Source: [Phialemoniopsis] sp. UDSM-2020
Taxonomy: Eukaryota > Ascomycota > Sordariomycetes > Thyridiales > Thyridiaceae
Length of the DNA stretch: 64,000 bases
Assembly: GCA_018873225.1 (NCBI GenBank)
Contig: JAEILZ010000001.1
Coordinates: 6,882,001-6,946,000, forward strand
Direction of reading: 5' to 3'
The notes beneath the pieces were generated by a model. That model was not told where the DNA came from. It searched no databases and was given only the letters and a program-made list of their open reading frames with translations. The stretch's first letter is position 1. Each line of letters starts with the position of its first letter. The translations under genes and the position numbers were made by a program. This document shows, piece after piece, positions 20,799 through 33,278 of this stretch.

Positions 20799-22348
20799 GG
20801 TCTAGAAGAGTGCACTATACGTGCGATTGAACATGAGTCTAGACTATTGAGGGCATATTGTGCTTGCATGGTGAGAGAGTGGGAGGTCAGGACTTATATA
20901 AAATCACAATTCCTGACATTCGGCGTTCGGTGGGGCACCGCCGAACCCAGCCCGCCGAATCGAGATCCACCACCGAATGTTTAGTGCTTAGTTACATATC
21001 GAATTTAAGTCCCGAAACTCCTGTCCCTCCACCGTTTTTGAATGTTCTTCAGTGGAGGACTACTCTTGAAATGCCTAATGAGGCAATCAAGCAATCTTCT
21101 TCAGGTCTGCCCGTATGCTGCACCTTGCCCCGTAACGTAGACACAAGATTCAAATAGCACTTCGGCGGCTGACAAACGATCATGGTCGATCGATAAGCTT
21201 CAGTGTTCGTCGAGACGATAGGCCGGGTCGTAGCCGAGAGACCGACGGAGGAAACATTCATTCATCATAAATACGGAGTATTCCTTTCACTTTACTTTTT
21301 CTTAACAAGAGAGCCGAGCAACAAGTCCTCCTGGCAACGTACTCATCTCCGCCGCCAGTTGGGATCCTAATAACAGCGGGACGACCTTTGCAAAAGATTC
21401 TTAAAGACAACGGCTCTTGACTACACGTCTGGTTCGAAAGCTAAGTCAAGAATGCTATTCCCCTCGCAATCAATGCCGATTCTTTTGGAAGTCTCGCAGC
21501 TTCTATCTTGCCGTCAGTACACAAGGTAGGCCATGCACAACACATTTTCTTCATCTTTGCCTTTCTCTTTGGCGTTGGGTACCCAATCCCATGCTTTGAA
21601 AGGTCTTTGTTGCCGCATCACACTTGAGGGTTGGTGGATTCACGTCTGTGGCCTGTGCTTGGGATTCAAGTCGAGAGACCGGAGCCGCCTTGGCTTATTG
21701 GCAATGCCGAGCTCCATGACAAGAAATCTGGTCACGCTCGGGTCTGATTGCCGAGGTATCCATCCAATCGTCTATATTGGCATTGGTCCGGAAGACGACC
21801 ACGTGGGCGTGTATCGGCTGGGCATGCTTCCACGATGACTATCCTGGGCCGGGATGCCTAGCCATCGTGTGTGGTTGGGCTTGTGCGGATATTCTTCCGT
21901 CGCCACCTGTAACATTGCACCGGCACTGTTCGGGGCCAGCGAGCTCCAAGCTTCCGTTTCAATGAGCGTAGGCCACGCTCATTGCCAGGTTCTTCACCGC
22001 CAGAATCGACATTGACGAATGCGTAATCCGGGTAATTGGGAGGCAGGTGTGAAAATTGTATCCGGAGTCCGAAGGTAAGCGCGGGGAAGGCAACAGCGGG
22101 GTCACTCGCCTGAGGATCAGTAGATGCAGATGGACCGTGTTTTCAACGTATGTGTGTTCTTCGTCTGGGCGACAGGCATCCGGATCCTCTCAATGGAGAT
22201 AATGCATAATTCCGGGCAAGACGGCCCTCCGTGCCGGATCCTGATCGTTAGCGGCCTGCCACCCACCGCCTAGTAAGTGACCCTCCCAGTCACGATTGTC
22301 AAGACACAAACCATGACCTGGATTGGACCGAGAATCAGGCGCGGGAGG
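20799..22348. other. Intergenic region, 1.55 kb
   Basis: No supported gene. Frames up to about 100 codons occur (for example 21533..21838, +) without recognisable domains. The left part is the SDR promoter and the right part is downstream of the P450. Confidence 0.5.
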
Positions 22349-24103
22349 TTATAGCAGCTTTCTCATCATGATTACTCCATTGTGTTCGGGAACCATCTGT
22401 GAACATAGAACTGTTAACAAACCTGGCAGACACCGAGCTTCAGAGAGTGGAAAACATACCGCACTTCCATAGATCTTGTTTGGATACCTCTCGGAAACAC
22501 CTTCCGGGAGTTTCAGGTCGTAGTGGATCAGCGCGTAGGCGAGAATCATCATGAGCTCGTTGGCGGCGAAGAACCTACCCGGACAGGCGTGTCGACCATA
22601 TCCCCAGGTCAGACTGTCCTGCGACACACTGACAAACTGACTCTTCTTTTGGGTACCCGCCTCCTCCTCAGCGAATCTCGTCTTGTAGAATCTCAGAGCA
22701 TCGAATTTCTCTGGCTCTGGGAAATACCCGGCGTCGACGGCCGCGGTGACGGTGGGAAGCTCAATGACAACGCCGGCGGGGACATGTTGCCCATTGGACA
22801 GTGTAAAGGGCTTCAGTACCTTTCGCTGGAAAGCACCTAGGTGATGATTAGTATGAGTTGAGCTCGGAGAGTATATGTGTGTTAAGGGCAATAAAATAGG
22901 ATAGAGAGAGTAACGTACTGGTGCTGAGAGGGTAGTAACGCAGGTTCTCCTTGAGGAAGCTATCCAGCTTCTTCATATTTTGCAGAGCCTGGGTGGTCAA
23001 CTTGCCTCCGGTCTGGACCAGTGCTTGCTGCACGTCCTCACGAAGCATCGGGACCAGCTCAGGCATCGCGGCAAGGGTGTAGAATCTGACAAAGGGTCAG
23101 ACAGAGACACAACTGGTCGGTAGCTGCTTTTAGAATCTACTTACGCGGCCGTTGCCCCCATGGTAGTTGTGTGTATCGCCGCAGACGTGATGGACAGCTG
23201 TTGATGCGCAAGCTCGCTCACATCCTCCCTCCCGCTACCACTCTTGCGCATGTCGTTGATGATCCACTGCAGCATGTCATCAGGCTCCTGGTAGTCCGGA
23301 TTCTTGGCAGCTTCCCGGCGCGCAGCCACCACCGGCCTGAGGAAACCGTCGAGGTCTTTCCGGCGCTGCTTCACCTTTTTCACTTGGGGCAGCCACCGCG
23401 CAAGGGGCCGAAGCCATGCGGGCATGAACTGGATGATGTGGACGGCAATCATAACGTCGACGGTGTAGTTGATGGCAGAGTCGAGATAGACCTCCTCGCG
23501 GCAGAGCTCCGGACCGATAAAGATGCGGCCGGCAGCCATGGAGACAACCCGCTGCATTTTGCGATTGATTGGCACGGGCGACCAGTCGGTGCCGCTGTGG
23601 GGGAGCTCCTGGCGCATCGCCGAGATGACCTCGTCTTCCATCACCGAGTTGAGGCGGGCCAGAGCTGGCGTCAGCGTGGCTTTGATCAGATGCGGAAGTC
23701 GCACGAAGTCGCCCTTCATATCAATGTACTTTTCCTGCATGGCGTCATTGAAGGCTTCCTCGAAGCTCAGTGTGTCGTCCGGGAGCTTCGCCAGCTCCTT
23801 GGCATATCTCTCGGAGACCACTAGAGTGTCATAGCTGCGAATAGTCGTTATACGAAAGAACGCGCCCTTGGAGGGGAATATCTTCTCAGCGCCTTCAAAG
23901 TACAGTTCCTTGGCCCGACCAGAGATGAAGAACTTGCGGCGTTGCTGGGCATTGCCCTTGCCGATTATGGGCACGCCGGCTAGAGGATCTGGCTGAAGGA
24001 GGCGCTGGAGACCTATGACAATGACGATGGCGGCGACGGCGACGGCAGCGTAGGGCCATCGCTCGGCGAGTTGCTCGACGACGCCAGGAGTGGAAGATAC
24101 CAT
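22349..24103 (-). CDS. Cytochrome P450 monooxygenase, membrane bound
   Basis: Four exons, 24103..23145, 23085..22919, 22836..22460 and 22396..22349, give 516 residues, the usual fungal P450 length. An N-terminal anchor ([19 protein letters not shown]) places it in the ER membrane. Family signatures in order: I-helix [18 protein letters not shown]; ExxR in [21 protein letters not shown] in the PERF region; and the haem loop [14 protein letters not shown] with the Cys ligand. The I-helix has His where many P450s have an acidic residue, as in the fungal group around ent-kaurene oxidases and related terpenoid oxidases (from memory). The third intron is 63 nt and would also stay open if retained (21 extra residues). 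Substrate unknown. Confidence 0.92.
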
Positions 24104-24756
24104 TGATGCTGTGCTTAATTAATCAGTCAGTCAGTAGGAGGTGGTGCACACCCAACTCTACTATTTTGGAGCGGGAGCAGTGATTTTTAACTATCTCATG
24201 AGCTGGTCCAAAGTACGGTTGACTTGACGCACAGACAAGGGTCCTGTAAGCTGTGCATATTAGTTATCGCCATTAGGAAACTTTTGACAGGCGAGTGGCG
24301 GGGTTGATCCTCTGTCCAGGTCGGGCAGCCAATCTGACAGCTCGAGTTTCGGATCACCGAGCCGGCGACTTGGACCAAAACGCCAAGAAGCTACCAGGGT
24401 TGATGTAGGATGACGGCACGTGCAGCCGACGAAGCACCGAATCGATTTCTGTCTGTTCAAGCTTGGGTTTCGGGCTAATCTTGCGTTCTGGACTTGACAT
24501 CTGGTAGGTTCTCCCAATCCATACTGAAAACATCGATACTGGGACGTAACTGTGCAGTGACTTAGAGAGGCATGTGTTCTTAACTGAGTGTCTCCCCCAA
24601 CATACACGCCATACAAGTCGTCGGCTTCTTAGACGTCCAATATAGGCTGATATAGCTTTTCTTTAGGATGCTCATGTCTACGTGTCTATCTTAAGCGTTA
24701 TAGTCCCTTACTTAGCAGATAGGTGTCCGTTGTGCGACATCTCCTTATAAAGCTAT
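24104..24756. other. Intergenic region
   Basis: P450 promoter region with a short CAGT repeat (TCAGTCAGTCAGTAGG) at about 24122-24137, then the MFS gene's 3' flank. A 118-codon minus-strand frame (24616..24260) has no recognisable content. Confidence 0.5.
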
Positions 24757-26646
24757 TCATTTAGCATTACCGCACCATCTTAGTAGACTCTGCACCCTTG
24801 TAGACCTATGAATAGCCAGTCGGATCTTAAAGAACATACGCGTCAGCAAACTGATTCTCGCCACGCAAGATGAAGAGAAACGTACCCTTTTGCCAAAGAT
24901 GTAAAGGAATAAGCCGTACAAGCACCCGACCGCATGGATGGAGCCGATCACAAAGAAAACGTTGATGGGGCCGTGCTTTGCGAGCCAGTCATTGACAAAG
25001 AACGAGATGGCGAAACTAGCGACGGCTTTGACCAGCGTGACGGCGGCGTAAGCGTCTTGGGCATACTTGCGGTGGCAGTCAAGCAAATACGTATTGGAAA
25101 CCAGTGACATGATAGCGCCTCCAAAAGCCGAGAGCCCGAAGAAGAAGACGGGCAGAAACCAGTGCGTCTGATAGTGTATCGTCAATCCAAAGCCCCAGAA
25201 CCCTGCAGTGCCCGTAACGAGAGCAGGGATGCAGAGAATGTTGCGAAACTCGGGCTCGTAGATACCGCCGTTCTTGCCTGACATGTACGTGACAAGCCAG
25301 TCGGCGATCGGACCGGGGATGAAGTTTCCAATGATGTTACCGACAAACGGAGACAGTACCGTGAGCCCGATGGCCCCGGGCGTGAAATTGTATGGCGGCG
25401 CGGCGAAGATCTGCGCAAGGCAAACTGAGATGGCCGCCGCAAATGCCACGGTCAAGCCATACGCGTACGCCGCCCAGTGGACTGCTGGCAGGGTAAGTGT
25501 CACGAACGGGGAGAGGACGCTGCGGAGATAGTTCTCATTGCTGAAGCGACCGTTGTAGAGCTTGAGATTCTGTAGCCACGTCTTTCTCTTCTCCGGGGTC
25601 TCGATACTCCCGAAATGTGTGGGAAACACGATGGCAGTAGCTTCCTGCGCCGATGGCAGTCCTTTTGTGGCCGCGACACCGGAGTGGGGCTGGGATTGGT
25701 TGGATTCTGGCTGCTCCTGGTCTGACTCGTCTGCGAGATGCTCCTCGATGTCCGTGTCAAATCGTTTGGGGCGGTTGTAGGTCGTCTCGGGGATCAAGAG
25801 GAAAAGGAGAAAGATGTAAGCCGACATGCAAATGGCTCTAGATGGAGTGGACGCCTGTTAGTCGTGGCCACAATTCATATTCTGTTTGATGAACTTACGC
25901 ATAACGGAAGGCCCAAACGTAGCTTTGCCTCTGCACGATCTGACTCGCAATGACCTGACCGACTGCGTTGCCTCCTGACAAGCCGAAGTGCCAAAGTGCG
26001 AGGTGGAATCCGCGTTGGTGGACAAAGAACAGGTCACCAACGCTGGAGCTGACGAGATACTGCAGACCGCTCACGCACGCGCCCCAGAAGAAACGACCCG
26101 CATATATGTATCGCATGTTGCGAGGGTTCGATAATAGAACCCCGTACCCGATGATACCGACGATGCCGAGGGCGATGAAAATGGGCCGTTTACCATACAT
26201 ACGCGCCAACGGGGTAGTCGTGATACTAGCGATACCCAGGGCGAGCATCAGGACACTGACAGAGCGCGACAGCTGGGTCAAGGTTGTGCCAATCTCGCGA
26301 GCCATGACGCCGTGCGAGGGATTGAGGAAGAAGGCCGTGCCTGAAGACAAGCCACTGCCAATGGCGAGGAACCAACTATGAAACAACTTTTCGCGTTCCG
26401 GCCAGTCTGTTGCTTGTGAATCAGCTTTCGGAATAACCAGGCGTGGTGGCATGGAAGCAAGGCATAATTACTTAGTGGATCGTTGGGAGAGTCAGAAGGT
26501 TGGGGAACAAGAATAATGCCAGCGTGGCGGCCAGTCCCCGTCTTGAAATGTGCGGTCTTCGCAGCCGACTCTTCATCTTCCCGTTCGATGTAGACAGTCC
26601 CGGGGACCTTCTCATTGCTTTTCGGTTCCAAGACCCAGAGTCCCAT
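24757..26646 (-). CDS. Major facilitator superfamily transporter
   Basis: Three exons, 26646..26472, 26406..25899 and 25837..24757, give 587 residues. The first intron splits the diagnostic DPLNWPERE motif that precedes helix 1 in the fungal drug:H+ antiporter-like MFS group. Hydrophobic helices follow in two bundles, with motif-A-like ARMYGKRP in the first loop and a long acidic central cytoplasmic loop (DTDIEEHLADESDQEQPE). The C-terminal region carries VKAVASFAISFFVNDWLAKHG. A 60-nt GTACGT...TTTAAG segment after FGKR could be a third, in-frame intron near the 3' end. Its position beside the P450 suits export of a small molecule; the cargo is unknown. Confidence 0.9.
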
Positions 26647-27461
26647 CGTTGCCTCGGTACTCGGTGAAGACTAGAAAGTGCTCAACAGGTTATTTTGGTT
26701 GATGTATCGTATCTGCAGTTCCAAGAGAGGTTTCACAATGACAGACGAGTATCTGATGTCGTCTCGGAGCAGATGAGGCAGTGGCATGGTGGTATTTTAA
26801 GCTCAAGTTGATCTCCAAGCTGGACGCCCAGGAAGATGACGCGAGAAACCACCAAAATCGTCTCAGAGCACTCAAATCCCGTGTAACGTCTAGATCATCC
26901 GGGCTGTAAGGAGGAGATGCGCAAGCCTGAAGCGAGAAGCTCCTGAATTGCCCCCTTCGGCAAAGTGGAGCGTGAACCTCCAAAGCAGTGCCAAATACAG
27001 CAACACCGAAGACTGCATTTGAGACCCACCAACAAGCCAATCGCGTGCCAATGGTTATATGACGCCATTTCGTATGTGAGTTAACGGCGACGGGGCGGTC
27101 AGTAGGGGCTGGATCACTGCTTGAAGTATCTTGTTTGACGAATGCTCAGGGGGGACAACCGAGCAGCACCAGCATCACGTGCACAAGCCGACATCTATCA
27201 AGCGGACTAACTAGTGCGGCGATACCTAATAATCCGCATGAGATGATTGCGGCGGCTCGTACAGGGTCACAGTATTGATTGTTGAATTGACTGGAATAGT
27301 GCTTAATTGACTTGCTTAGAGCTTCCCAGAAGAGTGGGAAGTGCTACCTCTATATACACAGAGTGGGAATAGCTTCAGGTACTGGTCTTGCACTACATCG
27401 CCTTTCAGCATTAATGAAGGGTATTTTTCTTTTTTTTTTAAATAATACACTTGCTCCGGAA
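26647..27461. other. Intergenic region
   Basis: Upstream of the MFS gene and downstream of the BVMO relic. Includes a poly-T run at about 27426-27439. No supported gene; a 116-codon frame at 27040..26690 (-) looks random. Confidence 0.5.
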
Positions 27462-29205
27462 TCAGGTAATATAATCCCCAAGTGGCAGCCCCTCCGAATC
27501 ATTTTCTGCTAGGCCGTCTCCGAAATATCTAAACCGATTTTGTGAATTGTATGCATACATGAAATCTTCAAAACTTGGCTGCGTGAGAACATCGAGGAAG
27601 TGGTTCACAGAGCCTGGCCACGGTCCTACGCAACAAGTTAGCAGTGTTTAACTTCAAGCATTGGAATGGCTGACCAATGATTGTACCCTCGATCGACCCA
27701 TTCTTGTACCTCTTGCCGCGTTGTTAGCATGATCAGTGAATCGTGCCGTCTTGCCAAGCTTTCAGCAGGCTTTGGCTATTCTTACCAACTGGTGCATTCG
27801 GCTGACCATGTCATGCCTCGCATGAATTCGTCCTTCCACCTGTTAAACTCATCGGTTGCCTCCTGTGTGACTACGACATAGCGCAGATCTTGGGTCTGAA
27901 TCTTGCGGATAAAGGCCAAGGCGAAGTCTATTTGCTTCTCTATGGCCGGTATCAAAGAGCCGTTGCTAATAGGAGAGTTTGGTCCCGTTGTCACTGCTGA
28001 AATGTGAGCTCGTGGGGGCCAGCAACTTGGCAGCACAGAGATCATCGATTGCGCAGACTCACTGAAATAGTTGGGCATAGACGGGACTGTAACAGAGAGG
28101 TATGCCTTGGCACTCTCCGTTGACCATTTTTGCTGCAGGTTGGTCCCATTCAAGCCGATGATTGGGAATCGTGGTACAAACGAGGTGACGTAGCCTGTAG
28201 CGGTAATGATCACGTCAGCTTCATGAAAGGAACCGTCCACAGTTTCAATGCCCGTTTCCGTGACGCGAGCAATATGAGAAGTTTCGACCGTCACATTGGC
28301 TGCTGTCAGGGCTTCGAGATACCCGTGTCCGGGTGTCACTCTACGACAGCCCAGTGGAAATTTGGGAATGAGCTTGTCGCAGAGCACTGGGTCGTTATTG
28401 AGCCTGGTGCGCATTGAGCTGGTGACATTATCGAATCCTGCTTTCTGTGCTCCAGAATGGCGAAAGAACGAGGGGAAACGGGCATTCATCCCATGCTCAA
28501 TCTCTCGGCGGTACTTGAGAAAGTATTCTGGGTCTTCACGAAACCGGCGCTTCTCATCATCGCTGTATGTTGTGTTGCGACCTTCCGAAGCAAATTGACC
28601 TGCAAACTCCGCGGCAACCCAACATGGTGACCGGTGAAAGCTGATTAGTCTACACACAACTGAGAATTGTCAGGTTCAGTCTTTCAATTGTTCGGGAAAT
28701 CACGACGTACCGGGCTGAATGGTTGGAACAATCTGGATGGCAGAAGCACCCGACCCGATCACTGCTACCCTCTTATCCTCGAGAGCAACGCTGCTATCCC
28801 AATTTGCACTATGTATCACTGGCCCTTGGAAAGAGTGAAGTCCAGGTATCTGGGGCCAAGTCCAGTTGCTTTGAGAAAGGTACATTAGCGGTCTACTCCA
28901 AGGATGGTGTGAATGGCAACCACTTACTTGAGCACGCCGCTACAGTTGATGAAAACCTCGGCCGTGTGAACAAATGTTTCTTTGGTGTCAAGAACCTGAA
29001 CAGAGATATTCCAGGCCGCTTCCTCATCATTCCACTTTGCTCCAATGATCTGGTGCCGAAACTTTGTATGATCGTAGACGCCGTATTCTCGAGCCAGCTT
29101 CTGATAGTACTGCTCGATCAGGAGGGAACGAGGTCATTTTGATGTGAAGTCCAGTCTGTCCGGCGATGGCAATACCCTATGCTGAAGACGTAGCTGTAGA
29201 TGCTT
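27462..29205 (-). pseudogene. Flavin-containing Baeyer-Villiger monooxygenase remnant, 5' truncated and frameshifted
   Basis: The segments 29125..28928, 28868..28711, 28659..28063, 27996..27786, 27709..27675 and 27625..27462 join with good GT-AG signals and read as a BVMO. Motifs in order: [27 protein letters not shown], second dinucleotide fold [62 protein letters not shown], and an NRFRYFGDG tail. Upstream, IYSYVFSI and DWTSHQND (about 29205-29135) resemble the family's region before EI-YY, but the frame hits TGA and shifts by one before LIEQYYQKLAREYG. The first GxGxxG FAD motif (roughly 80 residues) is not found upstream. BVMOs insert oxygen next to a ketone; this copy cannot make a full enzyme as it stands. 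Confidence 0.75.
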
Positions 29206-29562
29206 GTGATTGTCAGTAGACCTGATCAGTGCCTTCAGCTCCTTCGTGTGGATTCGGGCGGACTGATGTTAGAGCCAGGTCGGGATTCGTTCGGCTTTTC
29301 TTGATGATGCGATCGCCATATTCCAGAGAAGTGGCGTGGATCACCGAAAAAGGCAACACCGAAACACTAAGACCGGTCTTTCGCCTAATTATTATTTGAT
29401 CACTGATCAAAATTCGGGTCAAAGACGAAGAGGGAACAGACATGATCGCGCCATCCAGCTATCGGGCGTGCGCACAAAGTGTTGGAAAGTCAATTATTCA
29501 AAAGAAAATGCAGGGTGGATGTATCTACTATGAGCCTTCACGCTCTTCGGGCCTTGCAAACT
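29206..29562. other. Intergenic region; expected BVMO N-terminus absent
   Basis: This is where the first ~80 residues of the BVMO would be expected. All minus-strand frames were read and no FAD-binding GxGxxG motif was found. A 76-codon frame (29443..29213, -) has no family resemblance. Confidence 0.5.
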
Positions 29563-30816
29563 TCACAGCCCATCCTGCGGGTACGTCAGACCGCCATCGC
29601 GCCTGATGTCGTCCATGAGCCTCATCATCCGGAGCGTCTCGTCGAGCGGCATGGTGGCGTTCTCGGTCCGGCCGTGGGCAATGTCCTCGGCCACAGCATC
29701 GGCTTCCCAGAAGAACCCCAGCGTCCCGTCCGGCTTCTCTACGTTGAAGACACGCTCCGTTCTGGTGTCTGCTTCGCCGGGCCTGGGACGCGACCCCTCG
29801 ACGACACGGAAGCCTCCCGGCACGCTCACGCCCATACCGAACAGAATGATGGTGCCCTTGGACCCTTCGATGCGAGCAAATTCTTCCGGGCCCCGGTGCC
29901 GGAAGGTCGATGTGCAGATGGCTGTCTTCTTGCCCCCGGACGCGGAAGGGTAGTCGAGCACGACGACGTTGGCTTCGTCGATGCCGTTGACAATGTCTAG
30001 ACACGAGGTCACCCTCTCCACTTTCGGGTGCAGATTACCGACCTTCCATTCACCCATGATGATCGACGCATAGGTCAGAGTGTAGATGCCGATGTCGAGC
30101 AGAGCACCAGCGCCAAGAGCAGGGTCCTTGAGCCGGGAGTCGGCGGGCAGCTCATTCAGGGGCATCTTGTTTCCAAAATCAATAAAGAACCGAGTCACTT
30201 CGCCAATCGTCTTCTTGACCATAATTTCCTCATGCAGGGCCTTGAATAGTGGAAAGAACCTTGTCCAAACAGCTGACTTGACGTTAGCGAAGTATTGTCG
30301 CGCGAATTGGCGGGACGACGGTTACCTTCCATGACAAAGACGCCCTTCCGTCTTGCCGCATCAACAACCTCCTGCGCCTCCTTCTCGTTGATGGTGAAGG
30401 GCTTCTCACACAGCACGTGCTTCCCGGCTGCGATCGCGTCCAGGCAGTTCTTCTTGTGCAGAGAGTGCGGCGTGCCCACATACACCACATCGACATTTGG
30501 GTCGTCGTAGACGCCCTGGTAGTCGGCGTAGACCTGAGGTCGGGGCTGCTCCGGCGTTTTGGCCCAGACCTTATCGACGAACGCGTTGCCCTTCTCGAGC
30601 GACGAGGAGCCCAGGGCGACAATCGTATGCGTCGTCGGAGCATCGGGTCTCGGGGCCAGGAGATCTGTGGTGAACATGGTCGAGATCCATCCTGTGCCTG
30701 TGCGATGCAGGGGTGTATGATCAGCCGTGGTCCAAACGCCGTCTCCTGATTCGGGACTGCAACATACCGAGTACACCCCAGCGCAACTCAGACGGCGACT
30801 TGGCTGTGCTAGACAT
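29563..30816 (-). CDS. Gfo/Idh/MocA family oxidoreductase (dihydrodiol/xylose dehydrogenase-like)
   Basis: Three exons, 30816..30768, 30697..30326 and 30272..29563, give 376 residues. The first exon starts MSSTAKSPSELRWGVLG and the splice completes the nucleotide-binding GTGWIS. Further family marks are VYVGTPHSLHKKNCLDAI, GKHVLCEKPF (the conserved EKP loop with the catalytic Lys) and, after intron 2, EAVWTRFFPLFKAL and GALLDIGIYTLTYA. This pattern matches NADP-dependent trans-1,2-dihydrobenzenediol dehydrogenase/D-xylose dehydrogenase relatives. It should act in the cytosol on a sugar or cyclic diol; the substrate is not fixed by sequence. It is transcribed divergently from another member of the superfamily. 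Confidence 0.88.
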
Positions 30817-31324
30817 CGTTGTTATTCAGCTGATACGTGGTTTCTTTTGCGGCGGCGGCGATTGAAGGTGCACACATGTGGAAGAAGGGGAAAGAGGAGA
30901 CTGCGACGACAATATTGCAAATTCACGCGCTCTTCTCACTCCACCATGAACGTTTTATACGGCGCGTGTCGTGCTCTTTCGCATGCCGCCATCCCCGCCG
31001 GGGGTCCACCCCGACTATCGCCGGAAAGGGAGATCCCGACACTCCCCGGATCATGGATGCCTCGATGGCGGCGCTAGAGGGCGATTTATCTACCGGCGAA
31101 TTACATCGGGACTAGCCACCCGGCTATTCTAGTCTACCTCTCATTTAGGTACTTGGCGTAAATGATCTACGTCGGGTAGAGGCAGTGCGCATATGTGTAG
31201 CAGGCCCTACATCAAAGCCACCGTCCCCCGTCATTTGTTGTATGAGGTCACTGACCGTCAGCGTCTTGAAATCGAAAATCGTTGACTGCCACTCACCTGT
31301 GCTCAATTCAGCGATTCTAGAATC
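30817..31324. promoter_or_regulatory. Shared upstream region of two divergent oxidoreductase genes
   Basis: These 508 bp contain both start regions of the Gfo/Idh/MocA pair, so co-regulation is plausible. GC-rich runs such as GCGGCGGCGGCG (near 30850) and CCCCGCCGGGGG (near 30994) occur. No specific binding site can be named. Confidence 0.5.
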
Positions 31325-32677
31325 ATGTCTCGTATCAAGGTCGGCATCGTGGGCTACGGCTTTGCCGCGAGGAGCTTCCACCTGCCCTTCATCACGGCCA
31401 TCCTGGACTATGAGGTCGTGGCCATCTTGCAGCGAACCGAGGCTCCCTCGGACCCGACGACTGCCCCCAAGGGCTCCCACTGCACCGTCGACTTCCCCGC
31501 GGCCAAGCACTACCGCACCGCGGAGGACTTCTTCGCCGACCCCGAGATCCAGTTCGTCGTCGTCGCCACGCACACGGACACGCATGCCTCGTTTGCGGAA
31601 AGGGCTCTTCTCGCGGGCAAGCACGGTATGGCTGCATCCCGCATCCAAGACGGGCCCGGAATTGCTGACGCGACGCCTAGTGATTGTGGACAAGCCGTTT
31701 GCCGTGTCATCTGAAGAGGCGGACAAGGTCATCAGGTTGTCCGAAGAGAAGGGGCTTATTCTGACTTGCTTTCAGAATCGGCGATGGGTGCGCCGCCCCG
31801 ACTGTGAACATCAGCGACCCCGATAGCTCATTCATTTCATAGGACGCCGATTTCAAGACTCTCAGCCACCTCATCGAGAAGGGCGCTCTGGGCGACATCA
31901 AGGAGGCCGAGCTCCACTACGACTTTGAGTCTCCGCCCTGGCTGTCGAAAATGACAGCGAAGGCATACACGCCTGGGTCAGGCATGGCCTTCGGCCTCGG
32001 TGAGACTGAGCGATCGGCTGTTTGCCCGTCATCATGACTCATCCTCGCATAGGTACGCACAGCGTCGACCAAGCCCTGGCCCTCTTTGGACGGCCCAAGT
32101 CCGTGACCGGCTTCTTTCGCGCCCAGCGAGGCCTCGACAGCGAGGTCGAGGACTCCTTCACGATCATCTTGCAGTACGACGGTGCGCAGAAGGACTTGCT
32201 TGTTACAGTCAAGACATCTGTCACCACCCCCATGGCGCGGCAGCTCAAACAGCTCGTCCGGGGAACAAGGGGCTCGTTCGTCAAGGTAAGCGGGCTGGGC
32301 CCGTAATTTGAAGACCGAAACTGACATTCTTATAGTTTCAACAGCGCAGCACCTGCCCACAGGAAGAGCAAATCGCCGCCGGGCTCAAGCCACTCGACGA
32401 GGGATTCGGAGTCGAGCCGGACGCGATGCGCGGGATCCTCACCACGTACGACGAGTTCGATGGCAGCGTGCAAAAGTATGACCCCGAGACCAAGAAGTTC
32501 ACGGGTCCGTACCCGACCGCCAAGGGCCGGTGGATGGGCTTGTACGAGAATGTGGCAGACGCCATCAATGGCAAGGCAGAGCTGGCCGTCAAGCCGACGC
32601 AGTCGCGGGACGGGCTCAGGGTCATTGAGCTCGCGAGAGAGTCCCATAACAAGGGAATTACGGTCCAGTGGAAGTGA
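31325..32677 (+). CDS. Gfo/Idh/MocA family oxidoreductase
   Basis: Five exons, 31325..31625, 31681..31787, 31843..31999, 32053..32285 and 32336..32677, give 379 residues with all phases matching. The N-terminus has the Rossmann motif VGIVGYGFAARSFHLPFI. FVVVATHTDTHASF and, across intron 1, HVIVDKPFAVSSEEAD carry the conserved KP Lys. CFQNRRWDADFKTL lies across intron 2, and GLGTHSVDQALALFGRP across intron 3 contains the GxHxxD-type catalytic His/Asp. The enzyme should be a soluble NAD(P)-dependent dehydrogenase of sugar-like substrates. The five compact introns (about 50-55 nt) are typical for this genome. Confidence 0.9.
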
Positions 32678-33278
32678 AGGTGTCAAGACGGCCCGCGCAA
32701 GGTGGTGTATATTCGTCTCGCTATCCAGTAGTAACAAGTTCACGATAGTTGTGTAATCATGGCCCATGCGCAAGACTCTCATAAACTGAGAGATTCTTGC
32801 CGGTACTAGAAAGCATCACCACGAATCTGGAATACGAATATATCCGTTCAATGAGTCTTGTCAACAGTGCCATGAGACTTTGGTGGAATTCGATCCTGTG
32901 GCGTAAGTATCCAGTTCACATTCCCGACTTTGGAATTTGTGTATACTTCTGTACTTTTCAAAATAACCTCCCTAGTGCCCATTAGTCTTCAATGTGTACA
33001 GGGTGTGATAGTACATCTGTCGGTAATTGAGCGGCATTTTGATCGAATTTGCGCTAAATTTGCCCTTAAATTATCGGGTTTATCGCCGAACAAGCGTCTA
33101 TGGTGTATGTCGTGATTTGTCATCGCGACATCACGCTAGCGCAAGTTTCATTCCCTCCTTACCTTCTCAGACATTGTAGCTTCAATATTGCAAACCCCGG
33201 TCCATTGCTCAAAGCAGTGACAAGGTTCATGTTACTAGCAATGTCCCACGTGTGAAGTGGCACTTTCCAATAAGGCCA
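32678..33278. other. Intergenic region
   Basis: 3' flank of the oxidoreductase and upstream region of the transcription-factor-like gene. AT-rich around 32930-33070. No coding evidence. Confidence 0.5.
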
